Source of the DNA: Halohasta litchfieldiae
GTDB taxonomy: Archaea; Halobacteriota; Halobacteria; Halobacteriales; Haloferacaceae
Direction of reading: 5' to 3'
Length of the DNA: 64,000 nt
Assembly (NCBI RefSeq): GCF_002788215.1
Contig: NZ_CP024845.1
Span: forward strand, 992,001-1,056,000
The position numbers and the translations under genes were made by a program. This document shows, one piece after another, positions 1 through 7,889 of the stretch. The notes beneath the pieces were generated by a model. That model was given only the letters and a program-made list of their open reading frames with translations. It was not told the DNA's origin and did not search any database. Every line of letters begins with the position of its first letter. Position 1 is the stretch's first letter.

Positions 1-329
1 ACGGACTCGATGGTGTTGACGAACCCTTCGACGTTCACCCGAACCCCTTGCTGTGGGTTCGACTCGTGCATCTGGCGGGAGGAAAGCGCCGCCAAATGAT
101 ACAGCACGTCGACGTCACCGACTGCTTCGTCGAGATCGTCATCGAGGACACTCCGTTCTTTGAACGTCACGTCGTCGACGAGGTTCGATTCCGTCCCGAG
201 ATACAGATCGTCGACGGCGATGACGTCGTTGGCGGTCGACAGATAGTTCGCGAGGTTCGAGCCGATGAACCCAGCGCCGCCGGTAATAAGCACTCGCTTA
301 TCAGTGAGGGCTGGGTCGGACTGGTTCAT
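1..329 (-). CDS. NAD-dependent sugar-nucleotide epimerase/dehydratase, partial (3' end outside window)
   Basis: Reading leftwards from the ATG at 329, the protein begins MNQSDPALTDKRVLITGGAG and continues with FIGSNLANYL, an N-terminal Rossmann fold with the GxxGFIG dinucleotide-binding motif at about residues 16-22. A DDLYLG-type segment and LYHLAALSS follow, as in UDP-glucose 4-epimerase/dTDP-glucose 4,6-dehydratase relatives (extended SDR family). Only about 109 residues are in the window, so the Ser/Tyr-x3-Lys catalytic residues cannot be checked. Such enzymes feed nucleotide sugars to protein glycosylation or exopolysaccharide, but the substrate cannot be told. A TATA-like element near 471-480 (read on the minus strand) predicts a leader of about 120 bases that contains a strong inverted repeat. 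Confidence 0.85.
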   Translation of the reverse strand, partial: MNQSDPALTDKRVLITGGAGFIGSNLANYLSTANDVIAVDDLYLGTESNLVDDVTFKERSVLDDDLDEAVGDVDVLYHLAALSSRQMHESNPQQGVRVNVEGFVNTIES

Positions 330-662
330 ACACCACCCCCGTCAGTCTGCGGCTGCCGAGTGGTCGGTGTTGGTTGTACTCGTCGGTTGGTGTGTGGAGG
401 GGACACCATAGCGTCTCCTCCTAGGACACCACACCAACCGGCATCTATCTAGGGAATTACACGTAATGCTATTTATATCCAGACAGACGGTCTCGAATCC
501 GAATCTAACGGGTTCGAATAATAGAGACGATCTAACCAGTAAGCACGCTTAATTAAATGTACGTAGATGACGTACAGCTAAGAGAGATGCGAGTGCTGTT
601 TGACAGTATGGGGCTGTGTGAGAGGCGGTCACATTCGCGACCACCGCTGAGCGGTGTGGAAC
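330..662. other. Intergenic region with promoter and palindromes
   Basis: This AT-richer gap lies between the epimerase start and the stop of the next minus-strand gene, so it mainly holds the epimerase promoter (TATA-like at 471-480) and leader. Two short palindromes lie upstream of that box: TAAGC-ac-GCTTA at 540-551 and TGTACGT-agatg-ACGTACA at 558-576. No convincing coding sequence is present. Confidence 0.5.
384..440 (-). promoter_or_regulatory. Inverted repeat at the 5' end of the predicted epimerase leader
   Basis: CGGTTGGTGTG at 384-394 is a perfect 11-base inverted match to CACACCAACCG at 430-440. Inside it, GGAGGGGAC (396-404) pairs with GTCTCCTCC (413-421) with a single G-T exception. 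The minus-strand TATA-like box at about 471-480 puts the transcription start near 449, so the RNA would begin almost directly with this two-part stem-loop. It could be an RNA leader structure or a DNA operator; the sequence alone does not decide. Confidence 0.55.
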
Positions 663-1043
663 TCAGTCCTTGGTCGACTTGGTCGACTCGGTCGACTCGG
701 TTGACTGCTCGACGGAGTCGGTCGACTGTGGTGTCGAACTGGTCGGCTGTGCTGCTGAATCTGTCGACTCAGTCGACTCCTCGGAACCGGGATCGGCGTC
801 ATCGAATCGGGTGGAGACCGCAGTGACTGCGAGCAGTAGGATGCCAAGCAGGAGGCCGATAGTCAGCGCGCCGAACGCCGCCAGCCCCAGCGGTGTCGGG
901 GGAAACTCGATAAGAAACAGGAACCGTGGCGGGTTGATCTGGTCGACGACGGAAGCGGTCATGTAGCCAGCGAAACCGGTGAAGGCGACGATGATGAGAT
1001 ACAGCCCGACGACGACTCGTTGGCCGCGCAGTCCGGAGGACAC
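663..1043 (-). CDS. DUF7520-like cox-cluster membrane protein
   Basis: The 126-residue protein has two hydrophobic helices (about residues 9-33 and 48-74) and then a long Ser/Thr/Glu/Asp-rich tail of TES and TDS repeats. The N-terminus and the position beside a cytochrome oxidase gene match the haloarchaeal proteins annotated as cox-cluster proteins (DUF7520, from memory). A role in oxidase assembly is inference from neighbourhood only. The tail is coded by DNA dense in GTCGAC-type units at about 668-780, a simple low-complexity expansion. It is separated from the subunit I gene by a lipoprotein gene on the same strand. Confidence 0.7.
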   Translation of the reverse strand: MSSGLRGQRVVVGLYLIIVAFTGFAGYMTASVVDQINPPRFLFLIEFPPTPLGLAAFGALTIGLLLGILLLAVTAVSTRFDDADPGSEESTESTDSAAQPTSSTPQSTDSVEQSTESTESTKSTKD

Positions 1044-1124
1044 ACCTACATTCGAGGCGGGACGAAATTAGGCGTTTCGTCTGTCGACCGACGCCGTTTT
1101 GCACTGCGGCGGCCAACACCCTGT

Positions 1125-1208
1125 ATGGAAGACAGCGACCTGCTTGGGCTGGTCCTCGCCGGAATCGCCCTCATGATGTTTACGACCGGTATCGTGCTGA
1201 TTATGTAG
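1125..1208 (+). CDS. Putative 27-residue single-helix membrane peptide
   Basis: An ATG at 1125 opens a 27-residue frame, MEDSDLLGLVLAGIALMMF followed by TTGIVLIM: a short acidic head and one hydrophobic helix. It lies between two minus-strand genes and runs convergently into the lipoprotein gene, overlapping its 3' end by eight bases. Very small membrane proteins are common in haloarchaeal oxidase loci, but I recognise no family. The coding call rests on the clean acidic head plus helix, so it is tentative. Confidence 0.45.
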   Translation: MEDSDLLGLVLAGIALMMFTTGIVLIM

Positions 1209-1725
1209 CCTCGCGTGAGGGAGAGTCAGTGTCGGTGAGTCGGTCGTGGAACGTCTCGGCCTGCGTCCGACTCTCGAAGGTGAGAATAAACGAGCCGTCC
1301 CACTCGCCGGCAGCCATTTCCGAGGCCAACGATGGAGCGATCCCGAACCGATTGAGTTCCTCGCCATCGAGCATAATGGCGATTTCTGCGTTCCCATACG
1401 TTTCGTCCAACCGTACCGTCTCGGCCGTCTCGGTGACGCCGGTCGTTCCGTCGCTCGTGAGTTCGACTGGGACGGTTGGTCCCATCCGCTCGCTCACCGA
1501 GACGGCACCAATCGAAGCGATATCACTCGCGGTGAACAGCAGACGCTCGGTGCCGAGATGGAGTGTCGCCCGAAAGTCGACGGTCGTGTTGATGTCGGTG
1601 AACTCGGTAGTCGACTCACCGGTTGGTGAATCGCCGTTCTCTCCGACGCTCCCCAGACAGCCAGCAATGCCAGCCACACCCGCGGTTCCACAGCACAGCA
1701 CCACTCGGCGTCTCGTCAGTGTCAT
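1201..1725 (-). CDS. Tat-type lipoprotein of unknown function
   Basis: The 174-residue protein starts MTLTRRRVVLCCGTAGVAG and has a twin-arginine-type signal followed by the lipobox IAGC at about residues 20-23, so it is predicted to be exported folded and lipid-anchored outside the membrane. The mature part is acidic, with no cysteines or motifs I recognise. It lies upstream on the minus strand of the DUF7520-like gene and downstream of subunit I, so it may belong to the oxidase cluster. A function in copper or heme delivery would be speculation. Confidence 0.8.
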   Translation of the reverse strand: MTLTRRRVVLCCGTAGVAGIAGCLGSVGENGDSPTGESTTEFTDINTTVDFRATLHLGTERLLFTASDIASIGAVSVSERMGPTVPVELTSDGTTGVTETAETVRLDETYGNAEIAIMLDGEELNRFGIAPSLASEMAAGEWDGSFILTFESRTQAETFHDRLTDTDSPSREAT

Positions 1726-1854
1726 CGTTCGTGTTTCTCAGATGCAGTGATATAAAAATAGGCCACTGACAGAACTGGCGACAATCAGTTCGTCGGTGGG
1801 TTGGATACGAAACACACGTCAGCCAGTCGACTCCGTCGACATCCTTTGAACGTC

Positions 1855-1902
1855 GGAAAAAAGGGAAAAAAGGGAAAAAAGGGAAAAGGAAAAAGGAAAA
1901 AG
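1855..1902 (-). terminator. Repeated U-tract terminator after oxidase subunit I
   Basis: Directly after the TAG of the subunit I gene the minus strand reads a series of T-runs separated by two or three C: about six tracts of four to six T in 48 bases. Archaeal RNA polymerase terminates at U-rich tracts, often several in tandem, so this is a strong intrinsic terminator candidate with no stem needed. The first tract begins only a few bases after the stop codon. Confidence 0.75.
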
Positions 1903-3702
1903 CTACTCCGAGTCGGTCGTCTCAGCCGTCTCGTCGACTGGCTGTCCACCGTCGGTCGCCACGTCGGCGTCTTCATCGCCACCGTCAGTGGCCAGCGAGG
2001 TCTCGAGTTTGCTCTCGAACCACTGCCATTCGACGGTGTTGACGCCGTCGTCGGCGAGGTTCCACGGATCACCGCTTTCGACGCGTTTGCCCTCGAACCA
2101 CGACGACACCATGTTCCAGAACCAGATGAGCTGACCGACGAAGATGATCAGCGCACCGACCGTGGCCATCTGGTGAAGACTGGCGAACTGCGGCAGGTAG
2201 GTCGCGTATCGCCGCGGCATCCCGCCGTAGCCCAGCAGGATCATCGCGAAGAACGTGATGTTCGTCCCGATCATCGTCAGCCAGAAGTGGGCCTTGCCGA
2301 GACTGGCCTGATACATTCGGTTGGTGACAAGCGGGAACCAGTAGTAGATGCCCGCGAAGCCAGCAAACGCAATCGCACCCATCACGATGTAGTGGAAGTG
2401 ACCGACCACGTAGTAGGTGTCGTGAAGCACGAGGTCGACCGGGATCGACGCGAGGAAGACGCCGGTGACGCCGCCAATGATGAAGTTGGAGATGAAGCCG
2501 ATACAGAACAGCATCGGCGTCGTCAGGCGAATCTTTCCGTTCCACAGCGTCGTGATCCAGTTGAACGTCTTGACCGCGGAGGGGATCGCAATCGCCATCG
2601 ACACCGCCATAAAGGAGGTTCGGAGGCGTGGGTCCATGCCGGTCGCGAACATGTGGTGAGCCCAGACACCGAACGACAGCACACCAATTGCGAGCGTGGA
2701 GTAAACGACGAACTTGAAGCCGAACAGCTGTCTGCCCGCAAACCGCGGGAGGACGTAGCTGATGATCCCCATCATCGGCAACACGAGGATGTAGACTTCG
2801 GGGTGGCCGAAGAACCAAAACAGGTGCTGGTATAGTATATTGCCGCCATCCGAGAGGAAGAAAGTCGTGCCGAAGTTCCGGTCAGCCAGCAACATCACCA
2901 GCGCGCTGCCCAGGAGGGGAAAGGCAAACAGGATGAGCCCCGACTGAGTGAGGACTGTCCACGAAAAGATATCGAGGTTCGCCCACGTCACCTTCTCGCC
3001 GCGCTGGGTGAAGATGGTCGCGATGAAGTTGATCGCACCCATCGTCGCGGCGACCCCTGAGAGGTGCAATCCGAGTAACAGCAGGTCGACGCCAGCCCCG
3101 CCGACCATATCACCGCTCCCACCAGCCGCCCCCAGCGACAGCGGCGTGTACATTGTCCACGCCGTCTGTGCGGGTCCGAACAGGCCGAGCGGCTTGGCGA
3201 AGAAGCCCGCCCAGATCAGGAGTGCCGCGGGCGGCAACAGCCAGAAGGCGATGGCGTTGATTCGCGGGAACGCCATGTCGTCGGCACCGATGAGTATCGG
3301 GATCAGGTAGTTTGCGAAGGCTGCGATAATCGGTGTTCCGAAGAGGAACAGCATCGTGATTCCGTGGCTCGTCAGGAGACCGTTGTAGGTTGCAGTTCCG
3401 AGAATCGATTCGGTCGTGATGAGATCCAACCGCATCACGGTGACCATGAGCCCGCCGACCGCGAAGGCAAATATCCCGTAGAGTCCGTAGAGGATGCCGA
3501 TGTCCTTGTGGTCGACCGTCGTCAGCCAGCGAATGATTCCCGCAGGTTTCTCAGCGTCGACGTAACCCGACTTGTCGATGAATGAGCCACCGCCGACTGG
3601 CGTGTAGGATCGCCAGTTCTCGACCCGAGTGAGCCACGTGGCGACGGCGACGAGAAACACCCCCATCAGCACCGTCAGACTGATCTGCGCACTAATATCC
3701 AT
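1903..3702 (-). CDS. coxA: Cytochrome c oxidase (aa3-type) subunit I
   Basis: This is the catalytic subunit of a heme-copper terminal oxidase, reducing O2 to water and pumping protons across the membrane. The 599-residue protein has the TTVDHKDIGILYG entry typical of subunit I, about twelve or more hydrophobic helices, the HPEVY motif (about residues 300-304) whose His binds CuB and whose Tyr forms the His-Tyr crosslink of A-type oxidases, the VWAHHMF CuB histidines (about 349) and the VVGHFHY heme ligands (about 435). The C-terminal tail is acidic and soluble. Upstream on the same strand are two small cox-cluster membrane genes; subunit II and heme O synthase are about 33 kb away at 36.4-38.9 kb. 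Confidence 0.97.
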   Translation of the reverse strand: MDISAQISLTVLMGVFLVAVATWLTRVENWRSYTPVGGGSFIDKSGYVDAEKPAGIIRWLTTVDHKDIGILYGLYGIFAFAVGGLMVTVMRLDLITTESILGTATYNGLLTSHGITMLFLFGTPIIAAFANYLIPILIGADDMAFPRINAIAFWLLPPAALLIWAGFFAKPLGLFGPAQTAWTMYTPLSLGAAGGSGDMVGGAGVDLLLLGLHLSGVAATMGAINFIATIFTQRGEKVTWANLDIFSWTVLTQSGLILFAFPLLGSALVMLLADRNFGTTFFLSDGGNILYQHLFWFFGHPEVYILVLPMMGIISYVLPRFAGRQLFGFKFVVYSTLAIGVLSFGVWAHHMFATGMDPRLRTSFMAVSMAIAIPSAVKTFNWITTLWNGKIRLTTPMLFCIGFISNFIIGGVTGVFLASIPVDLVLHDTYYVVGHFHYIVMGAIAFAGFAGIYYWFPLVTNRMYQASLGKAHFWLTMIGTNITFFAMILLGYGGMPRRYATYLPQFASLHQMATVGALIIFVGQLIWFWNMVSSWFEGKRVESGDPWNLADDGVNTVEWQWFESKLETSLATDGGDEDADVATDGGQPVDETAETTDSE

Positions 3703-3786
3703 ACCAAGATTCAGTATTGCAGGGTAAAGAAAGATTCGGGTGGCCGCCGAGCGGCCCGCCTGCTGACGGTGGTATCGATTGGGGAT

Positions 3787-4191
3787 CTACTCGGATTTCG
3801 TCGACTCAGCGGTCTCCGATTCGGCATCAGAACCAGCGGTCTCGTCGGCCTCTGCAGCAGCGCTCTCCGGTTCGGCGCCAGCCTCATCGGCTTCGATCCC
3901 GTGTTCGATCTCGTCGACGGTCTTTGCACCATCGAGGCCAGCTTGGCCCTGCGGGTAGACGGCCGCTCGCTTCTCGTCGCCGGCGATGGCCTTCGCCGAG
4001 ATGTAGGTCAGTATCAACAGTGCGACAAACATGATTCCCATAATGCCATACATCTGTCCGGACGGCAGGAGGTCGAACCCCCACGGAGCGTAGATACTGT
4101 ACACGCCGAAGAAAAACAGGATGATCCCCAGTGGAATGAAGTTGACCATCAGGTCCAGGATCGTCTCCTTGTCGAAGATCTCGGTTTCCAT
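3787..4191 (-). CDS. DUF6684 family cox-cluster membrane protein
   Basis: Starting at the ATG at 4191 gives 134 residues beginning METEIFDKETILDLMVNFIP, which matches the haloarchaeal DUF6684 family found beside oxidase genes. There are two transmembrane helices (about residues 15-35 and 45-68), then a KAIAGDEKRAAVYPQG segment and an Ala/Glu-rich tail. A longer reading frame exists upstream but overlaps the next gene in another frame, so the internal start is preferred. It sits 84 bases upstream of subunit I on the same strand. A part in oxidase assembly or stability is inferred from conserved neighbourhood only. Confidence 0.8.
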   Translation of the reverse strand: METEIFDKETILDLMVNFIPLGIILFFFGVYSIYAPWGFDLLPSGQMYGIMGIMFVALLILTYISAKAIAGDEKRAAVYPQGQAGLDGAKTVDEIEHGIEADEAGAEPESAAAEADETAGSDAESETAESTKSE

Positions 4192-4232
4192 ACCCACACC
4201 GTGGGAGAGGCCGCCCAAATAGGTTACTAGTT

Positions 4233-4610
4233 TTAGCTGGCTAGTTGCTGTTTCGGGACGAACAGTTTGCCCGCAACCACCGCCGACACCAAGATCCCGC
4301 CGCTTGCAATCATCGCGTACGCGCGCAGTGTCAAGTCGACGCGGGACAGTGGGTTCAGATACAGCACCGCGGCACCGAAGACGAACAACAGCAGCGCCAT
4401 CACGCCCAGAGCCGACCACGGGACGTCGACGTAGCCCGATTCCTGAAGCATCCCGGCGATACAGCCACAGAACAACAGCAGTCCGGCGACCGCAACCGGG
4501 AACACGTTGAACACGAGTCCGAGTTCGGAGATCGGCACGCCGAGGGCGATAAACACCGGCCACGGACTCGCCTTCCGATACTGGTCGCTGAGTCCCGGGG
4601 TCTCTTCCAT
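4233..4610 (-). CDS. DUF7541-like cox-cluster membrane protein
   Basis: The 125-residue protein, starting MEETPGLSDQYRKASPWPVF, has four hydrophobic helices and very short loops. It resembles the haloarchaeal family named DUF7541 (from memory), which accompanies DUF6684 and oxidase subunit I. It lies 41 bases upstream of the DUF6684 gene on the same strand and is probably the first gene of a DUF7541-DUF6684-coxA transcript. Nothing in the sequence shows a catalytic or metal-binding site. Confidence 0.75.
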   Translation of the reverse strand: MEETPGLSDQYRKASPWPVFIALGVPISELGLVFNVFPVAVAGLLLFCGCIAGMLQESGYVDVPWSALGVMALLLFVFGAAVLYLNPLSRVDLTLRAYAMIASGGILVSAVVAGKLFVPKQQLAS

Positions 4611-4672
4611 ACACTGACAGAGGATACCCAGCCTAAGAAACGCTTCGGAACGTCGGGAAAATCAGCGAAGAC

Positions 4673-4876
4673 TCACCGAAGCGCAACGCCGTGTCGACTC
4701 AAAAAGCCACTGACAGCCTTGATCTCGACTGGGCTGCCGACGATCCGGCACTGCGTCGAATCATCCTGGAGGATCGTCACCGTAAACTCGGCTTCGAGCT
4801 GGTCTCGAAACCCATTGAGCGTCTCTGCGGGGAGTTCGATCTGCGTGCTATCGCGGAGATGGGAGGGGTCCGGCAT
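4673..4876 (-). CDS. Conserved small haloarchaeal protein (VNG_1110C-like)
   Basis: This 67-residue acidic protein runs MPDPSHLRDSTQIELPAETL to a GVALR end. The central part (FTVTILQDDSTQCRIVGSPV) reads like a compact alpha/beta fold. It resembles a small protein family conserved in haloarchaea that I recall as VNG_1110C. The function is unknown. It lies between the oxidase cluster and the divergently transcribed GTPase gene. Confidence 0.65.
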   Translation of the reverse strand: MPDPSHLRDSTQIELPAETLNGFRDQLEAEFTVTILQDDSTQCRIVGSPVEIKAVSGFLSRHGVALR

Positions 4877-5034
4877 ATCGGTAGTCGACAGGTAAGCTAC
4901 GTCATGTAAAACCGTGTCGAATTGTTGGTTTCGGCGACTGGGTGCCGAAGGCAGTGATTTGTCGACAGCCCGGCCGAGCGATGAAACCCGCCGAATGAAC
5001 AGCTTTTTCGACGGCGATAGCCCAGTGACCGATA

Positions 5035-6144
5035 ATGGGATTGGAGGAGGAGATCGAATCGATCCGCGAAGAGATCAGTTCGACGCCATACAACAAGTCG
5101 ACCGAGGCACACATCGGCCGGCTGAAGTCGAAACTCGCGGAAAAAAAGGAGAAACTGGAAAACCAGTCGTCTGCGGGCGGCGGCGGTGGCTACTCCGTCG
5201 AGAAACACGGCGATGCCACGGTCGCGCTCGTGGGGTTTCCCAGCGTCGGGAAGTCGACGCTGATCAACGCTCTCACGAATGCTGACAGCGAGACTGGCTC
5301 CTACGAGTTTACGACGCTGGATGTCAACCCCGGCATGCTCAAATATCGCGGGGCCAACATCCAGATTCTCGACGTCCCGGGCCTCATCGAGGGGGCGGCC
5401 GACGGTCGCGGTGGCGGCAAAGAGGTGCTGTCTGTGGTCCGAACTGCTGATCTCGCTGTCTTCCTGCTGTCGGTGTTCGAGATCGACCAGTACGAACGGC
5501 TCGACAAGGAGCTGTACTACAACAAGATCCGACTGGATACCGAGCCGCCGAGCCTCCACATTCGCAAACGACACAAAAACGGGATTCAGGTCAACAAAAG
5601 CGACAGCGTCAGTCTCGACGAGGGGACGATCAAGGGCGTCCTCCGAGAACACGGCTACGTCAACGCCGAAGTGACCGTTCGCGGCGACCCAACCATCGAC
5701 GAAGTCATCGACGGCATGATGGACAACCGCATCTACATCCCCTCGATGGTCGCGGTCAACAAGACCGACTTGGTCGACCCGAGCTACGTCCCGACGGTGA
5801 AAGACCAACTCAGGTCCCACGACATTGATCCCGACGAGTGTACGTTTATCAGCGCCGAGAAGGAGAAGGGACTCGACGCGCTCAAAGAACGGATCTGGGA
5901 GAAACTCGGCCTGATCCGCATTTATATGGATCGCCCGAGCAAGGGCGTCGACTACGAGGAGCCGCTGGTGCTCAAAAAGGGGGCCACAATCGGTGATGCG
6001 CTGGTCAAACTCGGCGGCGAGTTCGAAGAGCGATTCCGGTTTGCACGTGTCAGCGGCCCGAGTGCGAAACACGACGACCAGCAGGTCGGCGAGGAGCACA
6101 CACTCGCTGACGAAGACGTCCTGCGGATTACGATCACACGGTGA
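5035..6144 (+). CDS. DRG-type translation-associated GTPase
   Basis: The 369-residue protein belongs to the OBG/DRG GTPases (archaeal relatives of eukaryotic Rbg/DRG). It shows the N-terminal helical stretch (EIESIREEISSTPYNKSTEA), G1 GFPSVGKST at about residues 66-74, G3 DVPGLIEGA, G4 NKTDL, and a C-terminal TGS domain ending in EEHTLADEDVLRITITR. Its length is normal for the family. These proteins bind GTP and associate with ribosomes in eukaryotes; the archaeal role is presumed similar. The stop overlaps the GTG start of the following membrane-protein gene by four bases, so the two are translationally coupled. Confidence 0.93.
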   Translation: MGLEEEIESIREEISSTPYNKSTEAHIGRLKSKLAEKKEKLENQSSAGGGGGYSVEKHGDATVALVGFPSVGKSTLINALTNADSETGSYEFTTLDVNPGMLKYRGANIQILDVPGLIEGAADGRGGGKEVLSVVRTADLAVFLLSVFEIDQYERLDKELYYNKIRLDTEPPSLHIRKRHKNGIQVNKSDSVSLDEGTIKGVLREHGYVNAEVTVRGDPTIDEVIDGMMDNRIYIPSMVAVNKTDLVDPSYVPTVKDQLRSHDIDPDECTFISAEKEKGLDALKERIWEKLGLIRIYMDRPSKGVDYEEPLVLKKGATIGDALVKLGGEFEERFRFARVSGPSAKHDDQQVGEEHTLADEDVLRITITR

Positions 6145-6632
6145 GCCGAACCCCTGGTGCGGATCACACGGGAGACCGAACGTCGACGCCAGCGGCGCTA
6201 CTGGCGGTCTGTTTGCTTGCTGTCGTGCCATGGATCGTTCTCTCCAGTGGCGATCTGACGTTCATTATGTCGTGGGGGCTCGTCAATACCAACCCGTGGC
6301 ACGCCTTTTGGCTCCCAAGCTATCTCGATGCAGCACGAGGGTTCGGGAGCCTGCCGTGGTCGCTCCAGGTGTGGCCGATCAGTCTCGGCTTTTACTGTGG
6401 CGCACTCGTCAGCGCGGCCAGTGGGGTGATTGTCGACCGCGAAGATCCACGGCTCACGACTGGTCTCCTCGTCCTGTCGGCGGTTGGCTCGCTGATCGTC
6501 TGGCAGAGGCTGGCTGGCAGCGGCGTCTCCGGAACGGCCCCAGTCGGCGCGGTGGCGACCGGAATCGTCGTCTGGTGGTTCTACTGGCCAGCGCTTCGGC
6601 GACTCGGCACCGGCCGTCGACCGGTCGACTAA
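6141..6632 (+). CDS. TIGR04206-like haloarchaeal membrane protein
   Basis: A GTG start at 6141 overlaps the TGA of the GTPase gene (GTGA). The 163-residue product has four hydrophobic helices and the segment WGLVNTNPWHAFWLPSYL followed by a Leu/Trp-rich stretch, which fits the haloarchaeal TIGR04206 family as I recall it. The function is unknown. Its tight coupling to the DRG GTPase is conserved-looking context, but no direct functional link is visible. Confidence 0.75.
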   Translation: MSRTPGADHTGDRTSTPAALLAVCLLAVVPWIVLSSGDLTFIMSWGLVNTNPWHAFWLPSYLDAARGFGSLPWSLQVWPISLGFYCGALVSAASGVIVDREDPRLTTGLLVLSAVGSLIVWQRLAGSGVSGTAPVGAVATGIVVWWFYWPALRRLGTGRRPVD

Positions 6633-6689
6633 TGATCATCTCTCAGTCGACCGTAGTTTTATATTCCGACCCAGTATTATCAATCATAA

Positions 6690-7565
6690 ATGGAGTACAG
6701 ATCAGTTATCGGCGGGGGACTCGTCGTGTGTGGTGTCCTCCTCGGGACGCTGCAAGCGCTCCAGTACGTTCGGTTTCCCGAAACCGCTGCCGTCGTCCTG
6801 TTGAATACGGTGCCGTTCATTTTCGTCGCGGCAGCAATCGTCTACACAGGAGTCACAATTGCGATCCGTGAGGAGTACGACGAGTATGCAACGCTTATCG
6901 TGTCGTGGGCGGTCGGTGGCGCGGTCGGCTTCGTGGCCGTGTTTACGCTGCTGACCGGCACCAGTACACAGGATGGCTTGACGCTCCTGTTGGGAGCCGT
7001 CGACGCCGGGAGTGCCGGGATGCTGGCGGGGCTGCTCGTCGGGCTGTACGATACCCAAAACCGCCAAACGCTGGCGACCGTCGAGCAGTTCGCCCAGAAA
7101 TTAGAGACGCTCAACAACTACGGCAAAGTGCTCAACCAGTCGACCGGTATCGAATCGGTGAGCGCGCTCTGTATCGAGGTCGTCGAGTTCGTCCTCGACG
7201 GCAGTGGCGCAACCTTCGTGATTGCTGAGAACGATGAGGCCTACATCGTCGACACGACGCTGCCGGACATCGATACCGGTGATCTTGAACGGGCCAAACG
7301 GGAGTTACACGAGACCGAAGCCCTCAACACGGTGATAGACGGCGCTGGATTCGACAAGATTCGTAACGAACAGCCGGGTGAGACGATTGCGATCCGGATT
7401 CCAGCCGGTGATGCCACCGCCGTCCTCGTGGCGGTCTACTACGATATCGACGACGTCGACGAGACGAACATCGATCTGTTCGAGATTCTGGCCGCCCACG
7501 TCTCGACGGCGCTTTCGACGGTCGACACCCAGCGTCTCCAGACCGAATTCATGGAGTCAATATAG
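6690..7565 (+). CDS. Membrane-anchored GAF-domain protein
   Basis: The 291-residue protein has four N-terminal transmembrane helices (about residues 6-125), a short helix (TLATVEQFAQKLETLNNY) and a C-terminal GAF-like sensory domain (about 150-288). Related haloarchaeal proteins join such domains to histidine kinase or HTH-bat outputs; here the protein ends straight after the GAF domain. It may act as a regulatory partner or be a truncated sensor. A TATA-like box (TTTTATATTCC, about 6657-6667) lies upstream of the ATG. Confidence 0.75.
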   Translation: MEYRSVIGGGLVVCGVLLGTLQALQYVRFPETAAVVLLNTVPFIFVAAAIVYTGVTIAIREEYDEYATLIVSWAVGGAVGFVAVFTLLTGTSTQDGLTLLLGAVDAGSAGMLAGLLVGLYDTQNRQTLATVEQFAQKLETLNNYGKVLNQSTGIESVSALCIEVVEFVLDGSGATFVIAENDEAYIVDTTLPDIDTGDLERAKRELHETEALNTVIDGAGFDKIRNEQPGETIAIRIPAGDATAVLVAVYYDIDDVDETNIDLFEILAAHVSTALSTVDTQRLQTEFMESI

Positions 7566-7857
7566 CCGACACTGGGTCCAAATTCATAAAAAGAAACCCG
7601 AACACCGCACAGCATCCGAAACAAAACTAGCAGCTGAACTGCGTTGTGTACTGTTGGCAATAAACACTGACGTCGACTCGGAGACTATCGCTGCGACGAC
7701 GTCGTTTCTTGTAAATCACGTCGGGGCACGCAGGCAGGCAGCCACGGCCGTCTTAGAGGTCGACTGATAGTAGCTTGGAGGTCGACTGATAGCAGCGGAG
7801 CGGAATTCGTGAGTAGCAACACCAACATATCGAGAAAAAGAATGGGTAGTTGCGATG
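7566..7857. other. Gap upstream of a surface-protein promoter, with a short direct repeat
   Basis: No convincing gene is seen here. A 19-base unit, GAGGTCGACTGATAGTAGC, occurs at 7756-7774 and again with one change at 7778-7796 (period 22). An open frame in the first half continues from a shadow of the GAF gene and has no start of its own, so it is not called. Confidence 0.4.
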
Positions 7858-7867
7858 GGTATAATAC
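7858..7867 (+). promoter_or_regulatory. TATA box for the 7890/7962 transcript
   Basis: The sequence GGTATAATAC is centred about 27 bases upstream of the ATG at 7890, the archaeal spacing between TATA centre and transcription start. The transcript should therefore begin at, or within a base or two of, that ATG. Confidence 0.65.
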
Positions 7868-7889
7868 ATCCGCGTTACAGAAGATTGGT

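Noticed and set aside
500..560. GGGTTCGAATA segment resembling a tRNA T loop
   Set aside because: No acceptor, D or anticodon arm can be folded around it.
1801..2835. Long open frame on the plus strand under the subunit I gene
   Set aside because: It is an antisense shadow caused by high GC; its product is Arg/His-rich without family features, while the minus strand gives a perfect oxidase subunit I.
4897..6231. Minus-strand frame of 444 codons over the GTPase gene
   Set aside because: The DRG GTPase on the plus strand has all G motifs; the antisense frame is compositional.
7568..7767. Open frame after the GAF gene that could be its continuation by frameshift
   Set aside because: It has no start codon of its own, no recognisable domain and no clear slippage site, and the GAF domain is already complete.
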